A stretch of DNA of 64,000 bases from Actinomycetes bacterium. GTDB taxonomy: Bacteria > Actinomycetota > Thermoleophilia > Gaiellales > Gaiellaceae. A model generated the notes under the pieces. It did no database searches, was not told the DNA's origin, and saw only the letters and a list, made by a program, of their open reading frames with translations. The translations under genes and the position numbers were made by a program. Of this stretch, positions 45,315 through 53,677 are shown in pieces. The stretch covers positions 1 to 64,000 of the forward strand of contig JANYJX010000028.1 in the NCBI GenBank assembly GCA_025358355.1. Reading direction: 5' to 3'. Position 1 is the first letter of the stretch. Every line of letters starts with the position of its first letter.

Positions 45315-46928
45315 GTGCCCCTCCCACGGACGCGGATCCTGCGGCGCGGGCTCTGCCGGCTCCAGGCGCTGGCGGGAACGTGGCTCGGCGCCGCGGTGGT
45401 GTTCGTCGCTGGGCTCGGCGTCTACGCCTTCGAAGCAATCGCGTGGCCGCTCACCGCGGGCCGGGATCTCGATGAATACATGCTGTCGTACGTCCAGCTA
45501 CTCGACCGGCATCCGCTGCTGCCGTGGGCACCGCTGTTCCGAACGCCGCTGACCGGCGCTGTCGTCGGCGCGTCACTCGACATTCACGGCGGTTCGTTTG
45601 CCGAGCCGTTCGCGGCGGTGCTTTTCGCACTGTCGATCGTGCTGTGGAGCGCGGCAGCGCTGGCGTTCGGGCGACGCGTGGCTATCGTCACCGCCCTCGC
45701 GCTACTCGCTTTCCCCGGCTACGGGCTGATCTTCCACGAGCTGGCGAGCGAACCGGTGATGGCGACGGTGTTCGCGGCGTTCGCCCTCGCGGTGACGCGT
45801 GCGGCGCGTGCGCCGTCGATGGGCCGCTTCGCGCTTGTCGGCCTCGGGGTCGCGCTTCTCGCTTTGACCCGGCCGGGGAACGCGGTCCTGCTCGCCGTCG
45901 CGCTGTTCCCGCTGCTCGTGAAAGGTGCCTGGCGCAGCCGGCTGCGCTGGACGGCCGCGTTCGCGATTGCGGCGATCATCCCGCTCGGCGCCTGGTCGCT
46001 GCAGAACGGCTGGCGCTACGGCGACTACACACTGGCGCGCGGCGGCAACGCGCTCGTGCCCTTCTACCAGGTGTTCCTACGCGACAAGATCGTCTCGCCT
46101 GCGAACGGCCCGGCGTCGCGGCGGCTCGGGACTGCCGTCCAGCAGCGCCTGCTCACGCGCGACCCCTACAAGTCGTACGGGATCACGATCGACTCGTTCT
46201 TCTCCTCACCGAGCTTCCGCGAGCACGAGGATCTCTACACGCTCTCCGACCAGACCTGGGGCTGGAACAGCGCGTACTCGACACTGCGCGCATCGGCGAT
46301 CGAGGCGATCCGCGCGCACCCGGGCGCCTACGCATCGGGTGCGGCGCACACGATTTGGACGCAGCTCACTGCGCCCGTCTACCGAGCTGTCGCCGCAGGC
46401 CCGACAACCGGCAAGCCTGGGAAAGGCTCGGCGGCAACCATCGTCGTGAACGGGAAACGGCTGCCGGCACCGGGTGAGGGCCAGTCGATCCCCGCGGGTC
46501 AGACCTCCTGGATCTCGCGGCCGGACAACAGCATCCGCGACGTCTGGATCGGGCCAACGACGCACTACTTCTCGTTCGCGATCCGATCGCAACAGCAGGA
46601 GTTCACACGTATCGTGGGGGAGCAGACGCGGCTCGAGCATTCGTTCCCGACGCGAACCGGCAACCGCTCGCTCGGGACGCGACTCAACCAGCTGTCGCAC
46701 CGCTATCCGCCCGCGGTGCTCTGGCTCCTGGTCGGCGTAGTCGCGCTCGCGTGGCGCCGCCCTCACGGTTCGAGCGCGCTGATCGTGCTCGCGTCCGCGG
46801 CGCTCGTGGTCGTCGTCTTCAACGGCCTCGGCTTGCTGGCCGACCGCCATTTCATGCTGCCGGTCGCACCTGCGTTCGTGCTGTTCGCTCTCGGGGCGCT
46901 GCTCGGCGAGCGAGCGGAGCCGGGCTAG
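45315..46928 (+). CDS. Polytopic GT-C-like membrane protein, paralogue C
   Basis: 537 residues. TAGRDLDEYMLSYVQLLDRH and APLFRTPLTGAVVGASLDIH follow helix 1; DKIVSPANGPASRRLGTAVQ and TLSDQTWGWNSAYSTLRASA lie in the external half. Closest relative in the window is 41870, with a similar length and helix pattern. A loop rich in glycine and proline (TTGKPGKGSAATIVVNGKRL) separates it from the last helices. Probable outer-face glycosyltransferase. TAG stop interlocks with the enolase-family gene in CTAG (46925-46928). Confidence 0.72.
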   Translation: MPLPRTRILRRGLCRLQALAGTWLGAAVVFVAGLGVYAFEAIAWPLTAGRDLDEYMLSYVQLLDRHPLLPWAPLFRTPLTGAVVGASLDIHGGSFAEPFAAVLFALSIVLWSAAALAFGRRVAIVTALALLAFPGYGLIFHELASEPVMATVFAAFALAVTRAARAPSMGRFALVGLGVALLALTRPGNAVLLAVALFPLLVKGAWRSRLRWTAAFAIAAIIPLGAWSLQNGWRYGDYTLARGGNALVPFYQVFLRDKIVSPANGPASRRLGTAVQQRLLTRDPYKSYGITIDSFFSSPSFREHEDLYTLSDQTWGWNSAYSTLRASAIEAIRAHPGAYASGAAHTIWTQLTAPVYRAVAAGPTTGKPGKGSAATIVVNGKRLPAPGEGQSIPAGQTSWISRPDNSIRDVWIGPTTHYFSFAIRSQQQEFTRIVGEQTRLEHSFPTRTGNRSLGTRLNQLSHRYPPAVLWLLVGVVALAWRRPHGSSALIVLASAALVVVVFNGLGLLADRHFMLPVAPAFVLFALGALLGERAEPG

Positions 46929-48094
46929 CTGCGCGGCCAGGGGTGCTGCCGCAGAACGTCCTCCTTCACGTCGGCGCCCCAGCCGGGAGCCGTCGGGATC
47001 GTTAGCTCGCCGCCCGAGATCGCTGGCAGCGCGGTGACGAGCTCGTTCTTCCAGGGCACGTCGTCGACATCGATTTCGAGGATGCGCGCGTTCGGGATCG
47101 CAGCGCACCACTGCGCGGAGATGAACGTCGCGAGGTGGCTGTAGTAGTTGTGCGGCGCGCACGTCACCTCGAACGTCTCGGCGAGGTCCGCGATCTTCTT
47201 CGCCTGGTGGAAGCCGTTCCAGATCACGTCCACCGAGGCCACGTCCATCGCGACCGCCTCGAAGAACGGACGGAAGGCACGCGCGCCGTAGAGATTCTCG
47301 CCGGAGCAGATCGCGATGCGCGTGCTCTGGCGGACGTGCGCCAGAGCCGCCGGGTCGAACAGGTCGATCTCCAGCCAGGCCAGGTCGAGCGGTTCGAGCG
47401 CCCGCGCCACGCGCAGGCAGCCTTCCGGCTCGAGATTGAAGTTGAGGTCGACGATCGGCTGCGCCGCGCCGAGCGTCCCTTGCGCAAACGCTTCCAGCAA
47501 ACGGACGAGATCGCCGGCAATCTCCCGCGCCTGCGCGGTTCCGCCGCCGGCGCCAAAGCCGGGCATCAGCACTTGCGGCTCCTCACCGGGAACGACGATG
47601 TTCGTCTTGAACGAGCCGTAGCCCGCCTCGACGACCTCGCGACCAAGCTCTGTGACATCTGCATACGCGGCGAGCTTCGGCGTCCCCGTGACCTCCCAGG
47701 CGCGGGCGCGCGTCGTGCCGCAGTGCGACCAGTAGAGCGGGATCGTGTCGCGCGTAGGCCCGCCGAACAGCTCGTACACCGGCACGCCGAGCGCCTTCGC
47801 CTTGATATCGAGCAGCGCGTTCTCGATCCCGGCCAACGCCTTCGCGATCACCGAGCCGGGGCTCTGCCGCGTGTGGCGGTAGAGGTCCCAGTAGATGCGC
47901 TCGACCGCGCGCGGGTCGCGGCCGACAACGAGTGGCGCGAGATCCTCGATGATCCCCGCGAGGCCACGCGGCGAGCCGTGCGAGTCCGTAATCTCGGCCC
48001 AACCGACCAGGCCGTCGTCGGTCGTCGCCTTGAGAAAGATCCACGGCCGCCAGCCGGCGTCACAGAACAGCGTTTCGAGGCTCGCGACTTTCAC
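46925..48094 (-). CDS. Enolase-superfamily sugar-acid dehydratase-like enzyme (mandelate racemase group)
   Basis: 389 residues. The capping domain (ATTDDGLVGWAEITDSHG) precedes a barrel with catalytic lysine in GSFKTNIVVPGEEP, metal ligands in PIVDLNFNLEPEG, LAWLEIDLFDP and ICSGENLYGARAF, and a histidine in TCAPHNYYSHLATFISAQW. Known relatives dehydrate sugar acids to 3-deoxy-2-keto acids or racemise. It is the last gene of the neuB operon; the GTG start overlaps the CMP-transferase stop. Such an enzyme is not part of standard sialic, legionaminic or pseudaminic acid pathways. Substrate unknown. Confidence 0.82.
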   Translation of the reverse strand: MKVASLETLFCDAGWRPWIFLKATTDDGLVGWAEITDSHGSPRGLAGIIEDLAPLVVGRDPRAVERIYWDLYRHTRQSPGSVIAKALAGIENALLDIKAKALGVPVYELFGGPTRDTIPLYWSHCGTTRARAWEVTGTPKLAAYADVTELGREVVEAGYGSFKTNIVVPGEEPQVLMPGFGAGGGTAQAREIAGDLVRLLEAFAQGTLGAAQPIVDLNFNLEPEGCLRVARALEPLDLAWLEIDLFDPAALAHVRQSTRIAICSGENLYGARAFRPFFEAVAMDVASVDVIWNGFHQAKKIADLAETFEVTCAPHNYYSHLATFISAQWCAAIPNARILEIDVDDVPWKNELVTALPAISGGELTIPTAPGWGADVKEDVLRQHPWPRS

Positions 48095-48837
48095 GAGTGC
48101 GGAGGATACGGATCGCGGTCGACAGTAGGCAGAGTCGCGGCGCCGCTCGCAACGAGCGCTTCGGCCCGCGCCCAGTCGTCCTCGTCATCGACGTTGAATC
48201 CTTCGTTTCCCTGTGTGAGGAACGGCGCGAGAACGCGGCCCTCGCGTGTTCCGGTCTCGGTGACGACGCGCGTCCAGGCGATCTCGAGCGCACTGTTCTG
48301 CGAGTAGACGAGCGGCAACGCCTGGTACTGGCCCGCGTGCCAGGCGACGGCGAGGTGCGACTGATCGAGGAGCGGCGTCATCGTGCGCGCGTCGCCGGCG
48401 AGCTCCCACATCTTTCCCGGATGCTGTTTGACGAGCTCGACGGCTCGGATCGAGTCGGCCTCGGACGTGGCGACAAGCTGATCGAGGCCCCGCCGGATCA
48501 CGTCCGGCCCACGAAACGGGTTTGTCGCGCGGACGATCGCGAACACGTCGTACGTCTCGGGCAGCTTCCCCAGCAGATCGCTGATCCACTCGATGTCCGG
48601 AGAGGTCGACGTCGCGAACGCAGCGGGACGCAGAAACGGGATCTCGGCGCCGTACCAGCGGGCGACAGCCGCGATCTGCTCCGAGTCGGTCGAGACAATA
48701 ACGCGCTCGAAGACTCGAGCCTGCTGCGCGGTCGTGATCGCGTAGGCGAGTAGTGGATGACCTGCGAGCCGGCGGATGTTCTTGCCAGGAACACGCTCGG
48801 ATCCCGCGCGCGCGCCGATCAGAGCGACTGCCTTCAC
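48091..48837 (-). CDS. neuA: CMP-nonulosonate / acylneuraminate cytidylyltransferase
   Basis: 248 residues. ALIGARAGSERVPGKNIRRL is the CTP-binding motif of the CMP-NeuNAc synthetase family; FERVIVSTDSEQIAAVARWY and IVRATNPFRGPDVIRRGLDQ are conserved core elements. It transfers CMP to a 3-deoxy-2-keto sugar acid. Start GTG 48837 overlaps the upstream stop; extra upstream frame belongs to the neighbour. Comparable in length to PseF/LegF-type enzymes. The sugar is not fixed by sequence. Confidence 0.88.
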   Translation of the reverse strand: MKAVALIGARAGSERVPGKNIRRLAGHPLLAYAITTAQQARVFERVIVSTDSEQIAAVARWYGAEIPFLRPAAFATSTSPDIEWISDLLGKLPETYDVFAIVRATNPFRGPDVIRRGLDQLVATSEADSIRAVELVKQHPGKMWELAGDARTMTPLLDQSHLAVAWHAGQYQALPLVYSQNSALEIAWTRVVTETGTREGRVLAPFLTQGNEGFNVDDEDDWARAEALVASGAATLPTVDRDPYPPHS

Positions 48838-49724
48838 GCGCCCTCCAGCTTGGCGAGCAGCGAGTCGAGCGTCGGCGTCGGCACGCCGTGGCGGCGGCCG
48901 GCGCGCGAGATCGCACCCGCGATCGCGTCGAGCTCCGACGGCGTCCCAGCCGCTACATCGCGTGCGGTCGACGTTGTCAGGTCGTCCGCCATCGCGTCGA
49001 CGATCGCCCACTGGTCGGACGGTGCGAGCGGAACACCGTCGGCCGAAGCGACCGCGCAACTCTCATCGATCGCGGCGTCGAGCAGCGGCCGCCAGTCCGG
49101 GTCGGTACGCAGCTCTCCAACGGGTCTCCGGCTCAGCGCCGTCACCGCCGCAAGCGGGCCGAGCCGCGCAGCCTTCTCCCACAGCACGGCACGTTCGCTC
49201 GCCTCCACGCGCACGTCAACACCGGCCACGGCAAGCGGCGCGAGCGCAGCGGTCAGGTCGTCCGCAGAAAGGTCATCGGACGCGGCGGTGACAACAAGCG
49301 TCTCGGTCAGCTGAACGATGTGCGCCGGCCCATCGCGGTACGCCTGGAAGCGGGAGACGCTGCCAGCAGCGGTCTTTGCACCGAGCCGCGTGCGAATCGT
49401 GCCAACGTGCTCGAGACCGTTCAGGAGCGACACGACCACGCCGTCCGCGACGGCATCGCGCGCAACCCGGCTAAGCGCCTTGTCGAGCGCCGGGGCCTTC
49501 ACCGTCACGAGGAGCAGATCCACCGGATCGCCGAGCAGCTCGACAACCTCCGGCCATGCGGTCGCCTTCTCCTCACCGAGCTCGAGCGTGAGGCCGTTCG
49601 CGATGATCGGCTCGGCCGACTCGCGCCGCGTCACGCACACGACGTGATGGCCGGCAAGCGAGAGGTGCACGGCGAGCGCGCCGCCCACGGCCCCGGGGCC
49701 GAGAACGGCGACCGTAGCGCTCAT
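48834..49724 (-). CDS. Ketopantoate reductase-like (ApbA/PanE family) oxidoreductase
   Basis: 296 residues. NADP motif VAVLGPGAVGGALAVHLSLA, VTVKAPALDKALSR with the conserved lysine region, SLLNGLEHVGTIRTRLGA, and the second-domain LWEKAARLGPLAAVTALSRR holding the catalytic lysine. The family reduces 2-keto acids bearing a hydroxymethyl group. In this operon it could reduce or oxidise a keto sugar acid rather than make pantothenate, but a housekeeping role is not excluded. Start ATG 49724 overlaps the ALDH stop. Confidence 0.82.
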   Translation of the reverse strand: MSATVAVLGPGAVGGALAVHLSLAGHHVVCVTRRESAEPIIANGLTLELGEEKATAWPEVVELLGDPVDLLLVTVKAPALDKALSRVARDAVADGVVVSLLNGLEHVGTIRTRLGAKTAAGSVSRFQAYRDGPAHIVQLTETLVVTAASDDLSADDLTAALAPLAVAGVDVRVEASERAVLWEKAARLGPLAAVTALSRRPVGELRTDPDWRPLLDAAIDESCAVASADGVPLAPSDQWAIVDAMADDLTTSTARDVAAGTPSELDAIAGAISRAGRRHGVPTPTLDSLLAKLEGA

Positions 49725-51136
49725 GCTTTGGAGGGGTCGGAGATCAGGTTGACGTACCGCACATCGCTGTAGACCTCGAGCGCTTCCATGCCTGCCTCCT
49801 TCCAACCGTTGCCTGATTGCTTGACGCCGCCGAAACCCATGTGCGGCTCACTGCCGTGGGTTCCGCCGTTGACGACGACGACACCCACTTCGGCCTGCTC
49901 CGCGAAGCGCATCGCCCGATGCAGGCTCGCGGTGTGGATCGCTGCCGTAAGGCCGTACGGGGTGTCGTTGACGAGGTTGATCGCCCCGTCGAGATCCGCG
50001 ACGCGGTAGAGGATCGTCACCGGGCCAAACAGCTCGTTGCCGGAGATAGCCGCTGCTGTTGAGACGTTCTCGAGGACGGTCGGCGCGATCTTGTAGCCAG
50101 GCCCTGACGCCTGGGCGCCTCCGGCGATGAGCGTGGCGCCTTCTTCTAGCGCGCCTGCGATAGCCGCGACGATTCGGTCACGGCTCTCGGCCGAAACGAC
50201 GAGCTCGGGTCCGAGCGCGCCGACGGCCGCGGCGAGCCGCGCACGAAACTCGACGTAGACCGCGTCGAAAACAACGACGCGACTACCCGCGGCGCAGCGC
50301 TGGCCGGCGTTCGAGAAGGCCGATGCGATCGTCCAGCGCACGGCATCGTCGAGGTCGGCGTCGTCGCAGACGACAAGAGCGTTCTTGCCGCCGAGCTCGA
50401 GGCAGAGCTTCGCGAGGCCCGCCTCACGCTGGATCGCGCGGCCGACCTCGGCAGAACCCGTGAAGCTGACGAGGTCGCACGACTGCGCGACGAGCGCCGC
50501 CCCGGCCTCGTCGCCTTTCCCCTGCAGGACGTTCAGGACGCCGGCGGGCAGACCAACATCATGCGCGATGCGCGCGATGAGATGAGCCACGACAGGCGCG
50601 TGCTCCGACGGCTTCAGCACCGAGGCGTTGCCACAGAGGATCGAGGGAAAAGCTTTCCAGGCCACGTTCGGCAGCGGCGTGTTGAACGAGGTCAGAAGCG
50701 CCGCGACACCCACCGGACGCCTGATCGTCAGCACCGTGCGGTGCGGCATGCTCGCCGGCATCGTCTTGCCATATGAGCGGCGACCTTCACCCGCGACGAA
50801 GAAGCCCATCTCGATCGCCGCATTCGTTTCGCCGAGTGCCAACGCCATCGGCTTTCCCGTCTCCTCGGCGACAACGGCGGAGATCTCGTCGCGCCGGTCG
50901 CGTAGCGCGAGCGCGATGTCGCGTACAAGGTCGCCGCGCTCGACGGATGTGCGGTCGGCCCAGCCAGGCTGCGCACGGCGCGCGGCGGCGACCGCTGCAA
51001 CAGCATCCTCGACTCCCGACCGAGCGACCTGGCACAGCACGCTTCCGTCCGCCGGACGGTGCTTGTCCAGCCACGCGCCCGACGCGGCGGAGCTGTCCTC
51101 GCCGTCGATCAGGTTCGGGATCTGCTCCGGAATCAC
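49721..51136 (-). CDS. NAD(P)-dependent aldehyde dehydrogenase
   Basis: 471 residues, normal length. Catalytic glutamate in KLCLELGGKNALVVCDDADL, catalytic cysteine in SNAGQRCAAGSRVVVFDA, cofactor region TSFNTPLPNVAWKAFPSI and LKPSEHAPVVAHLIARI, and the C-terminal ELFGPVTILYRVADLDGA. It oxidises an aldehyde to an acid. Together with the SDR it could turn a sugar alcohol or aldehyde into a sugar acid for the enolase-family enzyme; that is inference. GTG start overlaps the SDR stop. Confidence 0.9.
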   Translation of the reverse strand: MIPEQIPNLIDGEDSSAASGAWLDKHRPADGSVLCQVARSGVEDAVAAVAAARRAQPGWADRTSVERGDLVRDIALALRDRRDEISAVVAEETGKPMALALGETNAAIEMGFFVAGEGRRSYGKTMPASMPHRTVLTIRRPVGVAALLTSFNTPLPNVAWKAFPSILCGNASVLKPSEHAPVVAHLIARIAHDVGLPAGVLNVLQGKGDEAGAALVAQSCDLVSFTGSAEVGRAIQREAGLAKLCLELGGKNALVVCDDADLDDAVRWTIASAFSNAGQRCAAGSRVVVFDAVYVEFRARLAAAVGALGPELVVSAESRDRIVAAIAGALEEGATLIAGGAQASGPGYKIAPTVLENVSTAAAISGNELFGPVTILYRVADLDGAINLVNDTPYGLTAAIHTASLHRAMRFAEQAEVGVVVVNGGTHGSEPHMGFGGVKQSGNGWKEAGMEALEVYSDVRYVNLISDPSKA

Positions 51137-51951
51137 CAGGCCGACCAACCGCCGTCGACAACAAGGTTCGACCCGGTCACATACGACGAGGCGTCCGCTG
51201 CGAGGAAGACAACGGCGCCGACGTACTCTCCGGCCTCGGCCATCCGCCCGAGCGGCATCCGGGCGGAATATGCCTCGACAAACGCCGCCGGCTGGTCGTT
51301 GGCAACGCCCGCGAGCGTCAGCGTGTTCACGCGCACACCGCTCGCGGCCCAGTACGTCGCGAGGTAGCGCGTCAGGTTCAGCACCGCCGACTTCGAGACC
51401 GAGTACGCGACCGGCTTCACGAACGTCTCGCCCGCGTCGCGCCGGAAGTCGTACAGCGACTGCACGGGCGAGAGCAACCCGTAGATCGACGAGATGTTGA
51501 CGATCGAGCCGCGGCCAGCCGCCGCCATTCGTCCGCCGACCACCTGGCAGCAGAGCAGCGTCCCTTTCACGTTGACATCCATCACGCGGTCGAAGGATTC
51601 GACCGGGAAATCCTCGAACGGGCCGACATCTTCGGCCGGCGCGTCCGGCGGCGAGTCGAGGCCAGCGTTGTTGACGAGCAGGTGCGGAACATCCCATGCG
51701 GCAGCGACCTCGTCGGTGGCGCGCTCGATCGACGCGCGGTCGGTGACATCCACCTCGAACGCGCGAATCGTCCCGGCGCCGAGACCCGCAGAGAGATCGG
51801 CAGCGCCGGCTTTCGGCTCGGTCGCACGATCAAAGATCGCGACCTTCATGCCGCGCGCAGCAAGCGCGGCGGCGTACTCCGCGCCGAGCTGGCCCATACC
51901 GCCGGTAACGACCGCGACACGCCCAGCGAGATCGAACAGCGAGTCACTCAT
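51133..51951 (-). CDS. Classical short-chain dehydrogenase/reductase
   Basis: 272 residues. Cofactor motif VVTGGMGQLGAEYAAALAAR, LVNNAGLDSP, catalytic serine in VNISSIYGLLSP and YSVSKSAVLNLTRYLATYW (YxxxK), C-terminal YVTGSNLVVDGGWSAW. Reminiscent of gluconate or sugar dehydrogenases found next to neuB-like genes. Member of the seven-gene operon by ATGA overlap with the phosphatase gene and GTGA overlap with ALDH. Confidence 0.88.
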   Translation of the reverse strand: MSDSLFDLAGRVAVVTGGMGQLGAEYAAALAARGMKVAIFDRATEPKAGAADLSAGLGAGTIRAFEVDVTDRASIERATDEVAAAWDVPHLLVNNAGLDSPPDAPAEDVGPFEDFPVESFDRVMDVNVKGTLLCCQVVGGRMAAAGRGSIVNISSIYGLLSPVQSLYDFRRDAGETFVKPVAYSVSKSAVLNLTRYLATYWAASGVRVNTLTLAGVANDQPAAFVEAYSARMPLGRMAEAGEYVGAVVFLAADASSYVTGSNLVVDGGWSAW

Positions 51952-52439
51952 GCGGCAACCTCAGCCCGGTGCGCGTTCCAGATCGCGTCACACAGCTCGC
52001 GCACGCAGCCGTGACCGCCGGCTCGCGTAAGTATCAACCGCGCGAGCGGGACAACCTCTGGCCAAGCGTCCGCGGGAACGACAGGCAAGCCAACCGCACC
52101 GAGGCACGCCGCGTCGTTGATGTCGTTCCCGAGATACGCGACCGCGCAAAGCGCGATCCCGCGCACCGCGGCCTCGGCCCGAACGACCGCGAGCTTGTCG
52201 TCGACGCCCTGCACGCAGTCGACACCGAGCTTCGCCGCACGCGCCGCCACAACCGGGTTCGTCTCGGTCGAGACGATCACGTACGCGACGTCGACCTCGT
52301 CGAGCCGCCGCAACCCCAAGCCGTCACTGCGCGAGCACGCGACCGACTCGGCGCCGCTCTCACTTGTCCAGACCCGATTGTCGGTGAAGACTCCATCGAA
52401 GTCGAAGACGACGAGCCGTACGTCTGCAAGCTCGATCAC
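51948..52439 (-). CDS. KdsC-like 3-deoxy-ulosonate phosphate phosphatase (HAD)
   Basis: 163 residues, a cap-less C0 HAD. VVFDFDGVFTDNRVW holds the nucleophile and acid aspartates, YVIVSTETNPVVAARAAKLG the second motif, and VAYLGNDINDAACLGAVGLP the metal-binding end. KdsC relatives remove the phosphate from Kdo-8-P or nonulosonate-9-P. Directly downstream of neuB, which fits a phosphorylated product such as KDN-9-P. GTG start overlaps the neuB stop (GTGA). Confidence 0.88.
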   Translation of the reverse strand: MIELADVRLVVFDFDGVFTDNRVWTSESGAESVACSRSDGLGLRRLDEVDVAYVIVSTETNPVVAARAAKLGVDCVQGVDDKLAVVRAEAAVRGIALCAVAYLGNDINDAACLGAVGLPVVPADAWPEVVPLARLILTRAGGHGCVRELCDAIWNAHRAEVAA

Positions 52440-53497
52440 GCCGCCGGCCCGACATCCACATGAGCGATCGTTTCGTCAGCGGCAAGCGCGCGAACAAGCC
52501 GACCGCCAACAAGCCCGTCGAGCTCGTACGGCGCCAGGCCGCCATCCGCGGGAGACTTCGCCACCAAATCGCCCGGCTCCAGCACCCGCCCTGCATCGAG
52601 CGCGCGAGCTGCCACGAGCTTCTTCCCCATCTTCACGAGCGGCCCATCCTCGCTCGGCAGGCGCCGCTTGACACCATCGCCGAGCGCGTCCGGCACGCGC
52701 CGCAGGTCGCGCACGAGCTTGCGCATCCCCTCCGGCATCAGCGAAAACGCGTGATCCGTGCCCTTCGCGGCGTGGTTCAGCGTGAAGTGCTTCTCGATCA
52801 CGCGCGCGCCGAGCATGTAGGCAACAAGCGCCATCGAGATCCCGTTCTGATGATCCGACAGCCCGATCACCACCTCGGGATAGCGCTCGCGCAGCGTCGT
52901 GATCACGGCCAGGTTCAGCTCCTCGACCTCGACCGGGTAGGCCGCAGTGCACTGGAGCACACAGAGCTGGGAGTTGAGTGGCAGGATTGCCGCCACCGCG
53001 CGGTCGATGTCGTCGAGGGTCGCGCCGCCGGTCGAGAGAACGATCGGCTTGCCGTGCGCCGCGATGTGACGGAGCAGCGGCGTGTTGACGATGTCCGCCG
53101 AAGCGACCTTGAACACCGGCGTGTCGAGCTCGGCGAGGAAGTCGGCGCTCGTCTCGTCAAACGCGGTCGCGAACAGCGGTAGGTTCAGATCGGCCGCGTA
53201 CGCGAGTAGCTCTTGCCACTCGTCGCGGCCGAACTCGAGCGCTTCGCGATGCGCACCGTAGGTCGGGCCAAAGCTGTTCTCGTTCTCGTACGGCTGGTCA
53301 TAGAGGGCGCTCGTGAACAGCGTGCGGTTGTCGCGCTTCTGCAGCTTGACGGCGTCGACGCCGCATTCCTTGGCGGCGAGGATCAGCTCCTTCGCCTTGG
53401 CGAGGCTGCCCTGGTGGTTGTTCCCGACCTCGGCGATGACGTAGCAACCGGTGTCGTCTGCCACGCGCGTGCCGCCGAGGACGAGCTCCCGCACCAA
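52436..53497 (-). CDS. neuB: N-acylneuraminate/nonulosonate synthase (NeuB family)
   Basis: 353 residues. CYVIAEVGNNHQGSLAKAKE, VDAVKLQKRDNR, VFKVASADIVNTPLLRHIAA, TAAYPVEVEELNLAVITTL, GLSDHQNGISMALVAYMLGA and VIEKHFTLNHAAKGTDHAFS are the barrel motifs of PEP-condensing NeuB enzymes. The C-terminal SAF-like antifreeze domain (LVAARALDAGRVLEPGDLVA) is present. Condenses phosphoenolpyruvate with a hexose or its phosphate. GTG start with GGAGGG 5-6 bases upstream, so this operon uses a leader and Shine-Dalgarno. First gene of the seven-gene set. Confidence 0.93.
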   Translation of the reverse strand: MVRELVLGGTRVADDTGCYVIAEVGNNHQGSLAKAKELILAAKECGVDAVKLQKRDNRTLFTSALYDQPYENENSFGPTYGAHREALEFGRDEWQELLAYAADLNLPLFATAFDETSADFLAELDTPVFKVASADIVNTPLLRHIAAHGKPIVLSTGGATLDDIDRAVAAILPLNSQLCVLQCTAAYPVEVEELNLAVITTLRERYPEVVIGLSDHQNGISMALVAYMLGARVIEKHFTLNHAAKGTDHAFSLMPEGMRKLVRDLRRVPDALGDGVKRRLPSEDGPLVKMGKKLVAARALDAGRVLEPGDLVAKSPADGGLAPYELDGLVGGRLVRALAADETIAHVDVGPAA

Positions 53498-53550
53498 TCC
53501 CTCCCTGTCGAAGGTCGGGTCGATCCCAGACCCGCCGCCCGATGGTACTC
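53498..53550 (-). promoter_or_regulatory. Promoter and hairpin leader of the neuB operon
   Basis: On the minus strand a -10-like TACCAT lies near 53545-53550, about 48 bases before GTG 53497. The leader contains CGGGTC and GACCCG arms around a 7-base loop and then a Shine-Dalgarno. The rest of the 180-base gap to 53677 shows nothing recognisable. Confidence 0.4.
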
Positions 53551-53677
53551 AGCGCAGCGAACGGAGGCGCTCAAGTCAACCACTGCCACCAGACGGCAAG
53601 CAACCCTCAGTCGACAAGCTCAAGGGTGCCGATGCCGACGGCAACGTCGTCGCCTGCGCGCCGGCATCGGCGTGCAG

